Notes under the pieces: generated by a model
What the model saw: only the letters and a program-made list of their open reading frames with translations
Told to the model about the DNA's origin: nothing
The model's database searches: none
Shown here: positions 1-8,092 of the stretch, piece after piece
Numbering within the stretch: position 1 is the first letter of the stretch
Layout: the number at the start of each line of letters is the position of its first letter
Assembly (NCBI RefSeq): GCF_009856605.1
Contig: NZ_CP047242.1
Span: 1,858,001-1,922,000 of the forward strand
DNA length: 64,000 nucleotides
DNA from: Trichormus variabilis 0441
GTDB lineage: Bacteria; Cyanobacteriota; Cyanobacteriia; Cyanobacteriales; Nostocaceae
Direction of reading: 5' to 3'
Made by a program: the position numbers and the translations under genes

Positions 1-969
1 GGGTAAACCGCGATCGCGCCGATACTGCACAGCCGGTGAATAATTATATGATTCTCTGACTTCTGTAATGGCTTGTTGTAGTTGCTGATAACTGGCAACT
101 TGGATCACTGTTAAATATTGCCCAGCCGCCGAAGCCTGTTCTGAGTCTTCCCCAATGGCGGAAGAACGGACAACTATGGGTGATAATTCGGAAGGTTGGA
201 GGAATTCTAATAACTTTTCTGGATCGTCTCCAGGGGTGAGTACCCAACCCTTTGGTACTTGATAACCCCAGCGCTTAATTTGAGATAAAGTAGCGGCTTT
301 GTGTCCCACGATCGCCGGATCTAACTCATCATCTAAACTGAGGATGACATCATTGCCCTGTAAATATTCAAATGCGCCTTGTGACTCTGCATCTACCTCT
401 TGGGAAGACAAATCCAAGTCGTCAGGAATTTTCTTATAAATCCACCATAACAATCCCGCTAGTGCTACAGCACTAATAATTTTAGGAAAGTCTTCGGCGT
501 GGAGAAGCACCACAAATAAAGGAAACACAAATAAGACCCCGTACTTTACCACATTTCTCGACTGCAACAGGGTGAAGCTGATAATTGCCAACAGGCTCAC
601 AAAAATTGTTAGCAGGGGATCATGTACTAATAATCCCCAAACTACGTTGGTTGTCCCCGCCCCTCTGCCCATAAAGTACCTACCGAGTACCAAAGCTATC
701 AGGGAAAGCAATTCCCAAAATGACCCCTCAGGGAAGAAAGCACGAGCAAGATAAATTGCAGCGACTCCTTTAAGGGCTTCTGATACAACCGCTAAAATCC
801 CAGCAATTGTGCCACCGTGGTAAAAAGCTGCGGAGACACTGATATTTCTTGTACCTATTTGAGCTAAACGTCTCTTCTTGAGCGCGTAAGTAATCCAAGC
901 AATTACAGGTAACGCGCCCAAGAAGGGACAGACAATTAATATAACTAAGGCACCCCAAAGTTCTCTCAT
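1..969 (-). CDS. PlsY-like acyltransferase / PEP-synthase-domain fusion (partial)
   Basis: The reading frame is open from ATG at 969 to the window edge (323 codons) and continues beyond it. Residues 1-180 are very hydrophobic, with several membrane segments and a motif GRGAGTTNVV near residue 101 that recalls the glycine-rich motifs of glycerol-3-phosphate acyltransferase PlsY. From about residue 205 the protein is soluble and resembles the ATP/pyruvate-binding start of PEP synthase: AIVGHKAATLSQIKRWG, then VVRSSAIGEDS. Known for the families: PlsY acylates glycerol-3-phosphate; PEP-synthase ATP-grasp domains phosphorylate a substrate from ATP. The fusion is read directly; its joint function is unknown. 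The C-terminal part is missing here. Confidence 0.75.
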   Translation of the reverse strand, partial: MRELWGALVILIVCPFLGALPVIAWITYALKKRRLAQIGTRNISVSAAFYHGGTIAGILAVVSEALKGVAAIYLARAFFPEGSFWELLSLIALVLGRYFMGRGAGTTNVVWGLLVHDPLLTIFVSLLAIISFTLLQSRNVVKYGVLFVFPLFVVLLHAEDFPKIISAVALAGLLWWIYKKIPDDLDLSSQEVDAESQGAFEYLQGNDVILSLDDELDPAIVGHKAATLSQIKRWGYQVPKGWVLTPGDDPEKLLEFLQPSELSPIVVRSSAIGEDSEQASAAGQYLTVIQVASYQQLQQAITEVRESYNYSPAVQYRRDRGLP

Positions 970-1196
970 TTATGAATTTTTGATTTGAGATTAATCTTGC
1001 ACTTAAAACCTCAAATCTTCAATATCTAAAGTTTTTCTACAATTTTGGCTGCTGATTCTGGGGATGTTGTTAGTCGCTTGACGAAGACACATACTGGAAA
1101 TCGATGAGGACTCACGCAATGAAAATTTGTGAGGATTCAGGGGTATGAGGATATGAGGGTTTAATAGCTTTTGATCCTTACCCATAACCCTAATAG

Positions 1197-1210
1197 GTAT
1201 GTTTTCATAC
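1197..1210. promoter_or_regulatory. Perfect GTATG-N4-CATAC inverted repeat (NtcA-box-like)
   Basis: The 14 bases fit the NtcA consensus GTA-N8-TAC and are a perfect 5+5 inverted repeat. The site lies about 230 bp upstream of the acyltransferase fusion. I found no TAN3T -10 box at the standard 22-base distance on either strand, so a regulatory role is only suggested. Confidence 0.25.
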
Positions 1211-1256
1211 GTAAGCCCTCACTGTATTTCTGATGTCCCTCTAAGCTATTACACGC

Positions 1257-1397
1257 TCAGTTGAGTGCGTAAGCTGCTTGTAACGCCCAAATAATCAAAC
1301 CAGCGATCGCTCCCAACAGTAATACTGTAGAGACGGTAACTACTTTAGGGGAATCGGCCCCTTCAAATTTCATAATTCCGCGATTTAAGTCGGACAT
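1257..1397 (-). CDS. 46-residue single-helix membrane protein
   Basis: This short gene starts at ATG 1397, preceded by a strong GGAGG ribosome site 9 bases upstream, and ends with TGA at 1257. The protein begins MSDLNRGIMKFEGADSPKV and has one hydrophobic helix at about residues 19-38. Length and design resemble the small one-helix subunits of cyanobacterial thylakoid complexes, but I cannot match it to a named subunit. Real gene: likely, from the strong SD, the clean frame and the conserved-looking amphipathic start. Function: not known to me. Confidence 0.65.
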   Translation of the reverse strand: MSDLNRGIMKFEGADSPKVVTVSTVLLLGAIAGLIIWALQAAYALN

Positions 1398-1741
1398 AAC
1401 TCTGTAATCCTCCTTTTTGACTGGGCTAATTTACCCGTTTTGATTTTAGTCTTTCTATTCGCTGATCAGGCGAAATTACTAATAATATTTTGTTTAAGCT
1501 TTGCAACATTTCCATCAACAATTTTACTGACTCCTCCAGACTAATTGTTCAGTTTTATACGAAATAATCAGGATGAAAGAATAGGGAATAGGAAATGAAG
1601 AATTGCTCAAAAGTCTGTGTTCAATAAATTTACGCAGAAATATTCCATCACATCAAGGGTGATATTTTATTTGTAAAAATGAGTATAATCATTTACTTTG
1701 AATTTAGTTATTTTCCGCGTTTAAGGAAGGGTTGGTGATAA
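1398..1741. other. Intergenic, nothing recognised
   Basis: AT-rich spacer between two divergent genes; it must hold both promoters, but I see no clear operator, hairpin or RNA gene. Confidence 0.4.
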
Positions 1742-2692
1742 ATGAAATTAGTATTAACAATGATTTCGCTAATAACCATAGGATTACTAGCCCTGGAGAT
1801 AGGGTTGCGATCGCTCTTTGGTTTTGGTAACCCTTTGGTTTACATCGGGGATCAGCATATTGGTTACTTGTTAGCTCCTAACCAGCGTACCCGTCGCTTT
1901 GGTAATCGCATAGAAATCAATGAATATTCTATGCGCAGTGCGGCGATCGCCAAAACACCTGCACCCGCCACACTGCGGGTTCTACTGTTGGGGGATTCGA
2001 TTATTAACGGTGGTTGGTGGACAGATCAAACGAATACAATCTCCAATTTGATGACAGTTTCCCTTAGTTCAGCAACTCATGACAATTATCGCCAAGTGGA
2101 AGTACTGAATGCTTCGGCTAATTCCTGGGGGCCGAGAAACGAGCTAGCTTACTTGCAACGTTATGGTAACTTTCATGCCCAAATAATCGTGCTAGTACTG
2201 AATACTGATGATTTATTTGCCACTGCACCGACATCTTTACCAGTAGGACGCGATCGCAACTATCCAGACAAAAAACCGCCCCTAGCATTAATAGAAGTAT
2301 GGCAGCGTTACATCCAAAAACCCCAGTCAATCCCAGAATTAGCCGCATTACAGAAAGAAGGGGGCGATCGTGTGGGGATTAATCTGGATGCTGTTAGTAA
2401 AATTCAAACATTCGCCCGTCAGAATAATAGCCAATTTCTGCTAGTGATGACTCCCCTATTACGAGAACTAGGTGAACCAGGCCCCCGTGATTACGAAATC
2501 ACAGCACGTCAACGCCTGAAGGACTTTGCTCAGTCTCAGGAGATAAAATATATAGATTTTTTACCAATATTCAACGCCACAAATAACTTTAAAGCCTTAT
2601 ACAGAGACCATATTCATCTGAGTTTACAAGGAAATCAGCTAGTCAGTAAAGAAATTGAGCAAGCGATCGCTTCTCTTACTCATACAAAATAG
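1742..2692 (+). CDS. SGNH/GDSL-family hydrolase, membrane-anchored
   Basis: A 316-residue protein. Residues 1-20 form a signal anchor. The SGNH nucleophile block is LLLGDSIING with Ser86, and the C-terminal catalytic pair is DHIHLS, giving Asp289 and His292; the last ends a typical D-x-x-H block followed by GN. Asn and Gly oxyanion residues probably lie between (NASANSWGPRNE near residue 124). Family members are esterases, lipases or O-acetyl transferases acting on lipids or polysaccharides; the substrate here is unknown. AAGGAAGG lies ahead of the ATG. It is followed by a copy of a dispersed hairpin repeat. Confidence 0.8.
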   Translation: MKLVLTMISLITIGLLALEIGLRSLFGFGNPLVYIGDQHIGYLLAPNQRTRRFGNRIEINEYSMRSAAIAKTPAPATLRVLLLGDSIINGGWWTDQTNTISNLMTVSLSSATHDNYRQVEVLNASANSWGPRNELAYLQRYGNFHAQIIVLVLNTDDLFATAPTSLPVGRDRNYPDKKPPLALIEVWQRYIQKPQSIPELAALQKEGGDRVGINLDAVSKIQTFARQNNSQFLLVMTPLLRELGEPGPRDYEITARQRLKDFAQSQEIKYIDFLPIFNATNNFKALYRDHIHLSLQGNQLVSKEIEQAIASLTHTK

Positions 2693-2734
2693 GATGCTTA
2701 TAGCGTTTCCCAATCCACTAAGGTACTAAGTAAA

Positions 2735-2812
2735 AATCCTCCGCGCCCCTCTGTCTTGAAAAGTTTCCTACGGAGGGAGACCCTCCTACAGAACTTTTCG
2801 CTGCGTTTAAAA
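2735..2812. repeat. Dispersed hairpin repeat, copy 1
   Basis: The core GAAAAGTTTCCTACGGAGGG is followed by its near complement, giving nested inverted arms (GGAGGG/CCCTCC and AAGTT/AACTT). Nearly the same sequence recurs at 31496-31590, and the core recurs at 3521-3570. The flank CCGCGCCCCTCTGTCTT is also shared with the 31.5-kb copy. Confidence 0.85.
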
Positions 2813-2880
2813 AGAATAAATCTTTACCTCACTTGCTTAGAAATTGCTATATTGCAATACCCACTCTACATAGTTGTGAA

Positions 2881-3495
2881 TTACTCATTATTTTCCCGAA
2901 TCCACAGCGCCAAACCGCCCCCGCGTCCACGGGCGGCAATAAAATCCTGTGTCACTATAAAGAAAGCAAAAAATGCTTGTTTCGCTATGGATTGGCTGTA
3001 AAAATCTGCGTAATTACCTTTTCCAGAACGAATACTTTGTTGGTAAACTTTCCGACCAAATACATTAATATACATTTGGGTAAAGTCAAAAGCTAAAAGA
3101 TTTTTCTTACCTAAATATTTAGCTGGGCCTGTAAGTTTTAATAATAATGACCCCAACTGTACCTGGTTGCCAACTTCCCCTCTGTTAACATCCTCTGTTG
3201 AACCAGAACTGAAGGATATATAAATTTTGGTAAATTGGGGTACATACCAACCCTTACCTAAAATTATTCCCCCGCGTTTTTGCGCTTTTTTCGTTCCTGT
3301 TGCAAAACACAATCGCCATTGTCCAACTAAACTATCAAAATCATAAGTTAGGTGTTGTTTCTTAGCTGATGTTTCTGCTTGTAACAAAGCATTTACTATT
3401 ACCTCTGGGTGGGGACGAGTTTTGTTTTGTTCACGATAAGCCGCCGCCGCTTCCCATAAAATATTAACAAAGTTGTCTGTAGTGGTAGATGTCAA
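2881..3495 (-). CDS. Plastid-lipid-associated/fibrillin-like protein (tentative)
   Basis: About 204 residues from a TTG at 3495, which has GGAG nine bases upstream; the frame is also open back to another TTG at 3600. The extra 35 residues of that longer form are encoded largely by a dispersed hairpin repeat, so I prefer the internal start. The core includes LVGQWRLCFATGTKKAQ and later LLLKLTGPAKYLGKKNLLAFDF, which recall the beta-barrel PAP/fibrillin family found in cyanobacteria and plastids (lipid-associated, thylakoid or plastoglobule). No catalytic residues expected. The assignment is by resemblance only. Confidence 0.55.
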   Translation of the reverse strand: MTSTTTDNFVNILWEAAAAYREQNKTRPHPEVIVNALLQAETSAKKQHLTYDFDSLVGQWRLCFATGTKKAQKRGGIILGKGWYVPQFTKIYISFSSGSTEDVNRGEVGNQVQLGSLLLKLTGPAKYLGKKNLLAFDFTQMYINVFGRKVYQQSIRSGKGNYADFYSQSIAKQAFFAFFIVTQDFIAARGRGGGLALWIRENNE

Positions 3496-3520
3496 GTCGC
3501 TTCGCTCCAATTCAAAATTC

Positions 3521-3570
3521 GTCTTGAAAAGTTTCCTACGACGGGAAACCCGCCTACAGAACTTTCCGCA
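3521..3570. repeat. Dispersed hairpin repeat, copy 2 (inside an ORF 5' end)
   Basis: GTCTTGAAAAGTTTCCTACG, then CGGG-AAA-CCCG, then CCTACAGAACTTTCCGC. This is the same element as at 2735 and 31496, with compensating changes in the inner stem (CGGG/CCCG instead of GGAGGG/CCCTCC). It lies in frame with the fibrillin-like gene's possible extended N-terminus. Confidence 0.85.
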
Positions 3571-3809
3571 AAATTCAAAATTTAAAACAATTATGGGCAA
3601 TGCCCATCATACGAAATAGTAGGCTTTTTAGCTTGATAATTTTAGCGATAAGCAAGTGATATAAAATGTGAGTATATAGATTTTAACTGATTTATGTATG
3701 TTTTGTGATTGGATAATTATAAAAAATTAACCGCCGATTAATAATAGTAATTTGAGACTAAATAACAACAGACATCGACGGTTTAACTTATGAAATTGCT
3801 GCTTATCGC

Positions 3810-5399
3810 TTAAGCAATGTGTAACACTTTGCGTAAAAGTGTTTGGTCTTCTAGCTTCGCTTTTAAGCGACCATTTTCTATGTCTCGAATCCAGCTTTGG
3901 CTTTTACCAGTGAGCTTTGCTAATTCCCGTTGAGATAAATTCAAACTTTTGCGAGCTTGCAAAATTTGCTCACCAACTAAATCACCTGCGGTTTTTATTT
4001 TTTGTCTACTCTTAGCAGTTCGCCGTTGTTTTTTTTCTGATTCGGCAATTTGTCTTTCCCATTCTGGCGGTAATTCAAAGGATAAAATCCGCGCATTCAT
4101 CAACAGATTCCACTTACCACGGGGGCCGCTATCGGTGAGGCGAGTTTCACCACCTGCATCATTAATCCAAAACTCTAATGCTTCGTCGGGATCTTCAGGA
4201 ATATCTACTAATTTTGCCCATAGGGGTTGGATAGCAGGAGGATAAGTGATGGGATCGAAAATGGGTTTAATTCCTAAATGATTTAGTACTTCTAAATCAT
4301 TTTCAAATGTCCGCAATAAGCGTTTGCGTTCTTCTCTATGTCTAGTAGCAAGGTTGACTTTTTCTTGACCATAAGCAATGCGTAGTAAGGTAGGAACAGT
4401 GATGCGTTGTTCCTTGCCCATTTTGGTTTTAAATAATAACCACAGCATTAATTTTACGGCTCCTTCATGCTGCTGCCAAATACTCATAACGGTGGTTAAC
4501 AGAGTCTTGGAGAGGCTGCCATATTGATAGAATGCAGTGCGTTCTTTGCATCCTTGCTTGTTTAAGAAATATTGGCTCCATGTCCCGGCTTTGACTTTAA
4601 ATGTTAGCCCAACGAGATATTTACAACCCAATTTATCTTCTTGAAAGTGGTGCTGAATACTTACTAAGTCCCACAAGCGGCTATTGGTGACTGAAAACCC
4701 CTTGACTTGCCCTTGCTGAGGCCAGTCCATAGAAATAATAAGTGAGCAAGCTTGCTGCACAAGATTTTTCATTAGGGCTAGTTTGGCAGCTTTGCTGAGG
4801 TCTTTGCGTTTCTCTAACCCTAAATATTTTTCTAGCTGTCGTTCGTCAATGGTAAACTCCTGTTCCCAAGGTTTATCTAAGGCTGTAGCGTGGGCAGATA
4901 GAATTAAATGGATACAAGCTGCCCTAATATCAAATACCTCAATGGCTGCTACATTTTTGGCTTTTTCGCTGACTTGGAACGGGTCTTGGATATAAAAGGT
5001 AATTTTTCCTCGTCCTTGGTTGACGGCTCGACTGTAGCAGAGATAGCCTGCTTCGTCAGTTTCCCAGTTCAGGGCTGTACGTTGCGCTAGTAGGTTGCAG
5101 GCTTCCCAAATTGCGATCGCCGATGCAAATGGGTTATTCTTCCCATTAGAAAATAAGTCTGGGCTAGTTGCATCTCGCGGTTCCACTCTACATCGCCCCT
5201 TCTTTGCTTGCCACGGTATGGGGGATTTTACTGGACAAGCTATCACACACTGCGGTTCAGCATAATAACCCTCACAATTATTACAAAGAGACGGATCTAT
5301 CCAGTATTTATTGTTTTCGATTTTGATTGCACCCGTAGGACATTGGGGACGGCAGTTGTCACATCCAACGCAACTGTTGTTAGGAATTGTATAAGGCAT
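3810..5399 (-). CDS. patB: PatB/CnfR: ferredoxin-domain, HTH-type regulator of heterocyst nitrogen fixation
   Basis: The 529-residue form starts at ATG 5399 (MPYTIPNNSC); a longer frame opens 14 codons upstream. The N-terminus is a bacterial ferredoxin domain: Cys10, 13, 16, 20, then a second set CNNC...CVIAC. The C-terminus is an XRE-type helix-turn-helix (LNLSQRELAKLTGKSQSWIR). This order, the length and the neighbour fdxB match PatB of Anabaena, homologous to CnfR of Leptolyngbya. Known: PatB mutants have aberrant heterocysts, and CnfR activates nif genes under low oxygen, presumably with the clusters as oxygen sensors. It is divergent from fdxB across an 830-bp spacer. A short VHIA-like end follows the HTH. 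Confidence 0.92.
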   Translation of the reverse strand: MPYTIPNNSCVGCDNCRPQCPTGAIKIENNKYWIDPSLCNNCEGYYAEPQCVIACPVKSPIPWQAKKGRCRVEPRDATSPDLFSNGKNNPFASAIAIWEACNLLAQRTALNWETDEAGYLCYSRAVNQGRGKITFYIQDPFQVSEKAKNVAAIEVFDIRAACIHLILSAHATALDKPWEQEFTIDERQLEKYLGLEKRKDLSKAAKLALMKNLVQQACSLIISMDWPQQGQVKGFSVTNSRLWDLVSIQHHFQEDKLGCKYLVGLTFKVKAGTWSQYFLNKQGCKERTAFYQYGSLSKTLLTTVMSIWQQHEGAVKLMLWLLFKTKMGKEQRITVPTLLRIAYGQEKVNLATRHREERKRLLRTFENDLEVLNHLGIKPIFDPITYPPAIQPLWAKLVDIPEDPDEALEFWINDAGGETRLTDSGPRGKWNLLMNARILSFELPPEWERQIAESEKKQRRTAKSRQKIKTAGDLVGEQILQARKSLNLSQRELAKLTGKSQSWIRDIENGRLKAKLEDQTLLRKVLHIA

Positions 5400-6228
5400 A
5401 TAACTTTCTTCCCACCCTAATCGTTGAGATGTTTGGCTCAAGTTTCCCCCTGGATGTGTCCTGTTGATTGATAACTAACCATTTACTTAATTAGCTATCC
5501 AGCAAAAATATTTGATTCTTGCCGAAATAATCGCTCACATCCATCTTGAGATTTTGCATCCAATCATTTAATAAACATTTCATAGCTAGTTTGATAAATT
5601 TGTTCATAATGAGCCTGCAAATGGTTTTAAAGAATTTAAAAAATACTTCGCTTGCGAACATTTTGTTAAGCCTTAGTCCCTTAACCAAAATAGCTCTGGC
5701 GAACATTTACGTTTAGGAAAAATGTGATTAATCATCATTATTAATAGCCTTAATATTTCCTGTGGTTTAATTATCTTCCCTGAAGATAGCCGATGACATG
5801 GGTAATTTAATTATGGGTCAAGGATTTAACCCCAAACCACGTATATTTAAAGACTATTTATATAGAAAATATTATCAATTTATTTAAGGCTGATATATAG
5901 ATGACATTTTGGCAATAAAAATATGTAGCGCCTTGTATTCGCAAATACCTCTTGGCTACAGAAGTCAACTATTTAAACTAATCTATTATAGTAAGTTTCT
6001 CACCGGATAAAATCAATAAGTATTTTCACATTAAACACATCTTTGTAACTAATAATAAAATTTCTCATTAATATTTAAAACACAAAATCAGCTAAAAAAA
6101 TGTATAAAGTCAGGGAATTTTGATTCTCACAAATCAATAGATGAACAACAAAAAAATAGATAATCTTAAGTTAAGATGATGATTAAAGCACTGGGAAGTT
6201 TATTGGCATAATTGCCAGGAGAATATAC
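5400..6228. other. Long AT-rich divergent spacer between patB and fdxB
   Basis: About 830 bp of AT-rich DNA. It should hold the patB and fdxB promoters. I found no exact GTA-N8-TAC NtcA site. A 71-codon open frame at 5491-5706 has no recognisable features and I do not call it a gene. Confidence 0.5.
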
Positions 6229-6522
6229 ATGGCCGTACTCACAGGATTGACCTTTGGAGGCAACACTTGGACACCTAAATTTGCCGAATCAATTGATAAA
6301 GACAAATGTATCGGTTGTGGCAGATGTATTAAGGTATGTGGTTATCCTGTGTTGGATTTAAAAGCACTCAATGAAGAGGGTGAATTTGTAGAGGATGAGG
6401 AAGATGATGAAATCGAGCGCAAAGTCATGGTAGTTGCTCATCCAGAAAACTGTATTGGATGTCAAGCTTGCGCACGGATTTGTCCTAAGAACTGCTACAC
6501 CCACAACCCATTAGAAAATTAA
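6229..6522 (+). CDS. fdxB: Ferredoxin III, nif-type 2[4Fe-4S]
   Basis: A 97-residue ferredoxin with two complete cluster motifs: [14 protein letters not shown] near residue 27 and [15 protein letters not shown] near residue 77. The long acidic linker between them ([15 protein letters not shown]) and the start [11 protein letters not shown] are typical of FdxB, the ferredoxin III associated with nif genes in diazotrophic cyanobacteria. It probably carries electrons for nitrogenase or for FeMo-cofactor assembly. It starts at ATG 6229 with CCAGGAG upstream. Its regulator PatB is transcribed divergently, which fits CnfR-type control; that link is inferred. Confidence 0.92.
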   Translation: MAVLTGLTFGGNTWTPKFAESIDKDKCIGCGRCIKVCGYPVLDLKALNEEGEFVEDEEDDEIERKVMVVAHPENCIGCQACARICPKNCYTHNPLEN

Positions 6523-6574
6523 GTTTTTCACCATAGGACATGATTATTCGCAAGGTAACAAGAGGGGAAGACAG

Positions 6575-6600
6575 AATTCAAAATTCAAAATTCAAAATTC
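6575..6600. repeat. Heptamer tandem repeat (CAAAATT)n
   Basis: About three and a half units of CAAAATT. The same heptamer occurs at 18937-18967, 34211-34237 (complement) and 57762-57793, as short tandemly repeated repetitive sequences typical of heterocystous cyanobacteria. Confidence 0.8.
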
Positions 6601-6704
6601 ACTCATAGCCTATGACAAGGCTACGCCAACAAAATTCAAAACCTGGAGAATACAGTAGGTTTTGGGAATTTGAAGGATGATACATTGAGTTTTGTTTTGT
6701 TTCT

Positions 6705-6718
6705 GTACCAAGAAATAC
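6705..6718 (+). promoter_or_regulatory. Perfect NtcA box upstream of cox2
   Basis: GTACCAAGAAATAC fits GTA-N8-TAC exactly. It lies 352 bp upstream of the coxB start. TAAACA, a partial TAN3T match, begins 25 bases downstream. Published work as I recall it reports NtcA- and HetR-dependent heterocyst expression of cox2, which agrees. Confidence 0.5.
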
Positions 6719-7070
6719 CGAGAATCAACAAAAAGTTCACGGTAAACAAACTCGTAAATCACTAACTGTTAAATATTAAACAAAGCATACTTGCTGTTAA
6801 AAATAATTGTGTCTTTTTGATTTCAGTAGCTTTGGAGAGGTAAAAGCTACTTGGGCGATGGCGAAAAATATATTGTTAAGTTTTGGGGGAAAGATATGAA
6901 GATATCTGGAATAATTCCCCCAATTTTTATGGGCATAAGTTAGAAAGTTAATAAGTGAAATAAAAAGGGACTGGGGATTAGGGACTAGGAATTAGGTACT
7001 GGTGTTAATGAGGCGATTACCAATTAACAATTCTCAATTCCCAATTTCGATAAGTAAATGAGTAGGTGGT

Positions 7071-8045
7071 ATGCAGCAAATTCCTGTTTCACTCTGGACT
7101 CTAATTGCTGGAATAGTAGTTGGAGTAATCAGTCTTTGGATTGGTCAAAATCATAACCTACTACCTATTCAAGCATCAGAACAAGCGCCTTTGGTAGACG
7201 GATTTTTTAATATTATGTTTACCATTGCAGTGGCGCTGTTTTTGGTAGTAGAAGGTACGATTCTGATTTTCTTATTTAAGTATCGTCGTCGTCGGGGTGA
7301 TAATACCGATGGCGTACCAGTGGAAGGGAACGTTCCCTTAGAAATTTTTTGGACGGCAATTCCATCAATAATTGTGGTTTGCCTGGGTATCTATAGTGTA
7401 GATGTCTTCAACCAAATGGGAGGATTAGAACCTGGGACTCATCCCCATGCTTCCGCTCATGTGGCGCACTCTTCAGGTACTGCATTAGCAGCAACACTAA
7501 ACGATACCTCGACATCTGCAATTAATCCGGGAATTGGGATTGGTGCAAGTCCGACAACTGCCGGTAAAACCGCAGACTTAGTTGTCAATGTGACTGGGAT
7601 GCAGTTTGCTTGGTTATTCGATTATCCTGATAACAGTGTTTCCGCCGGAGAACTACACGTTCCGGTAGGCGCTGATGTACAACTTAATCTTTCAGCACAG
7701 GATGTAATTCACTCATTCTGGGTTCCCCAATTCCGACTGAAGCAAGACGCAATTCCTGGGGTTCCTACCGAATTAAGATTTGTGGCTACCAAACCAGGGA
7801 CATATCCGATAGTGTGCGCTGAACTTTGTGGTGGTTATCATGGTTCGATGCGATCGCAGGTTATTGTCCACACACCAGAGGAGTTTGATAGCTGGCTTGC
7901 AGAAAATCAGGTTGCTCAACAACAAAATCTACATCAGGCTGTTGCAGTTAACCCAGCTAATTTATCAACATCCGAGTTTCTTGCACCTTACACCCAAGAT
8001 TTGGGAATTAGTGCAGATACGTTGCAGGGAATGTCCGTTAAGTAG
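7071..8045 (+). CDS. coxB: Cytochrome c oxidase subunit II (cox2 operon)
   Basis: The 324-residue subunit has two N-terminal membrane helices and a soluble cupredoxin domain facing the lumen/periplasm. The dinuclear CuA site is intact: CAELCGGYHGSM with Cys249, Cys253, His257 and Met260; an earlier His is in DVIHSFWVP. It takes electrons from cytochrome c6 or plastocyanin and passes them to subunit I. Between helices and cupredoxin there is a Ser/Thr/Ala-rich linker (about residues 125-165). It opens a three-gene operon whose position after patB-fdxB marks it as the heterocyst-specific oxidase, which removes oxygen to protect nitrogenase. The TAG stop lies inside a 28-bp palindromic repeat. 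Confidence 0.93.
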   Translation: MQQIPVSLWTLIAGIVVGVISLWIGQNHNLLPIQASEQAPLVDGFFNIMFTIAVALFLVVEGTILIFLFKYRRRRGDNTDGVPVEGNVPLEIFWTAIPSIIVVCLGIYSVDVFNQMGGLEPGTHPHASAHVAHSSGTALAATLNDTSTSAINPGIGIGASPTTAGKTADLVVNVTGMQFAWLFDYPDNSVSAGELHVPVGADVQLNLSAQDVIHSFWVPQFRLKQDAIPGVPTELRFVATKPGTYPIVCAELCGGYHGSMRSQVIVHTPEEFDSWLAENQVAQQQNLHQAVAVNPANLSTSEFLAPYTQDLGISADTLQGMSVK

Positions 8046-8069
8046 AGACGTTCCATACAACGTTTCTAC
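8042..8069. repeat. 28-bp palindromic element overlapping the coxB stop
   Basis: GTAGAGACGTTCCA followed by TACAACGTTTCTAC. An imperfect palindrome of the family also seen at 58065 and 61914. Its second to fourth bases supply the coxB stop codon TAG. Confidence 0.85.
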
Positions 8070-8092
8070 AAATATCATCACAAAATAGCCTT

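Larger units (their letters stand above)
6523..7070. other. cox2 upstream region with heptamer repeats and NtcA-like box
   Basis: The 548-bp spacer contains CAAAATT heptamers at 6575-6600 and a perfect GTA-N8-TAC at 6705-6718. More AT-rich DNA follows up to coxB. It probably carries the promoter of the cox2 operon. Confidence 0.6.

Noticed and set aside
2756..3096. Two plus-strand frames of 81 and 87 codons
   Set aside because: They start in a dispersed repeat or run antisense to the fibrillin-like gene.
5491..5706. 71-codon frame in the patB-fdxB spacer
   Set aside because: Lys/Phe/Leu-rich composition typical of translated AT-rich DNA, no ribosome site and no recognisable motif.
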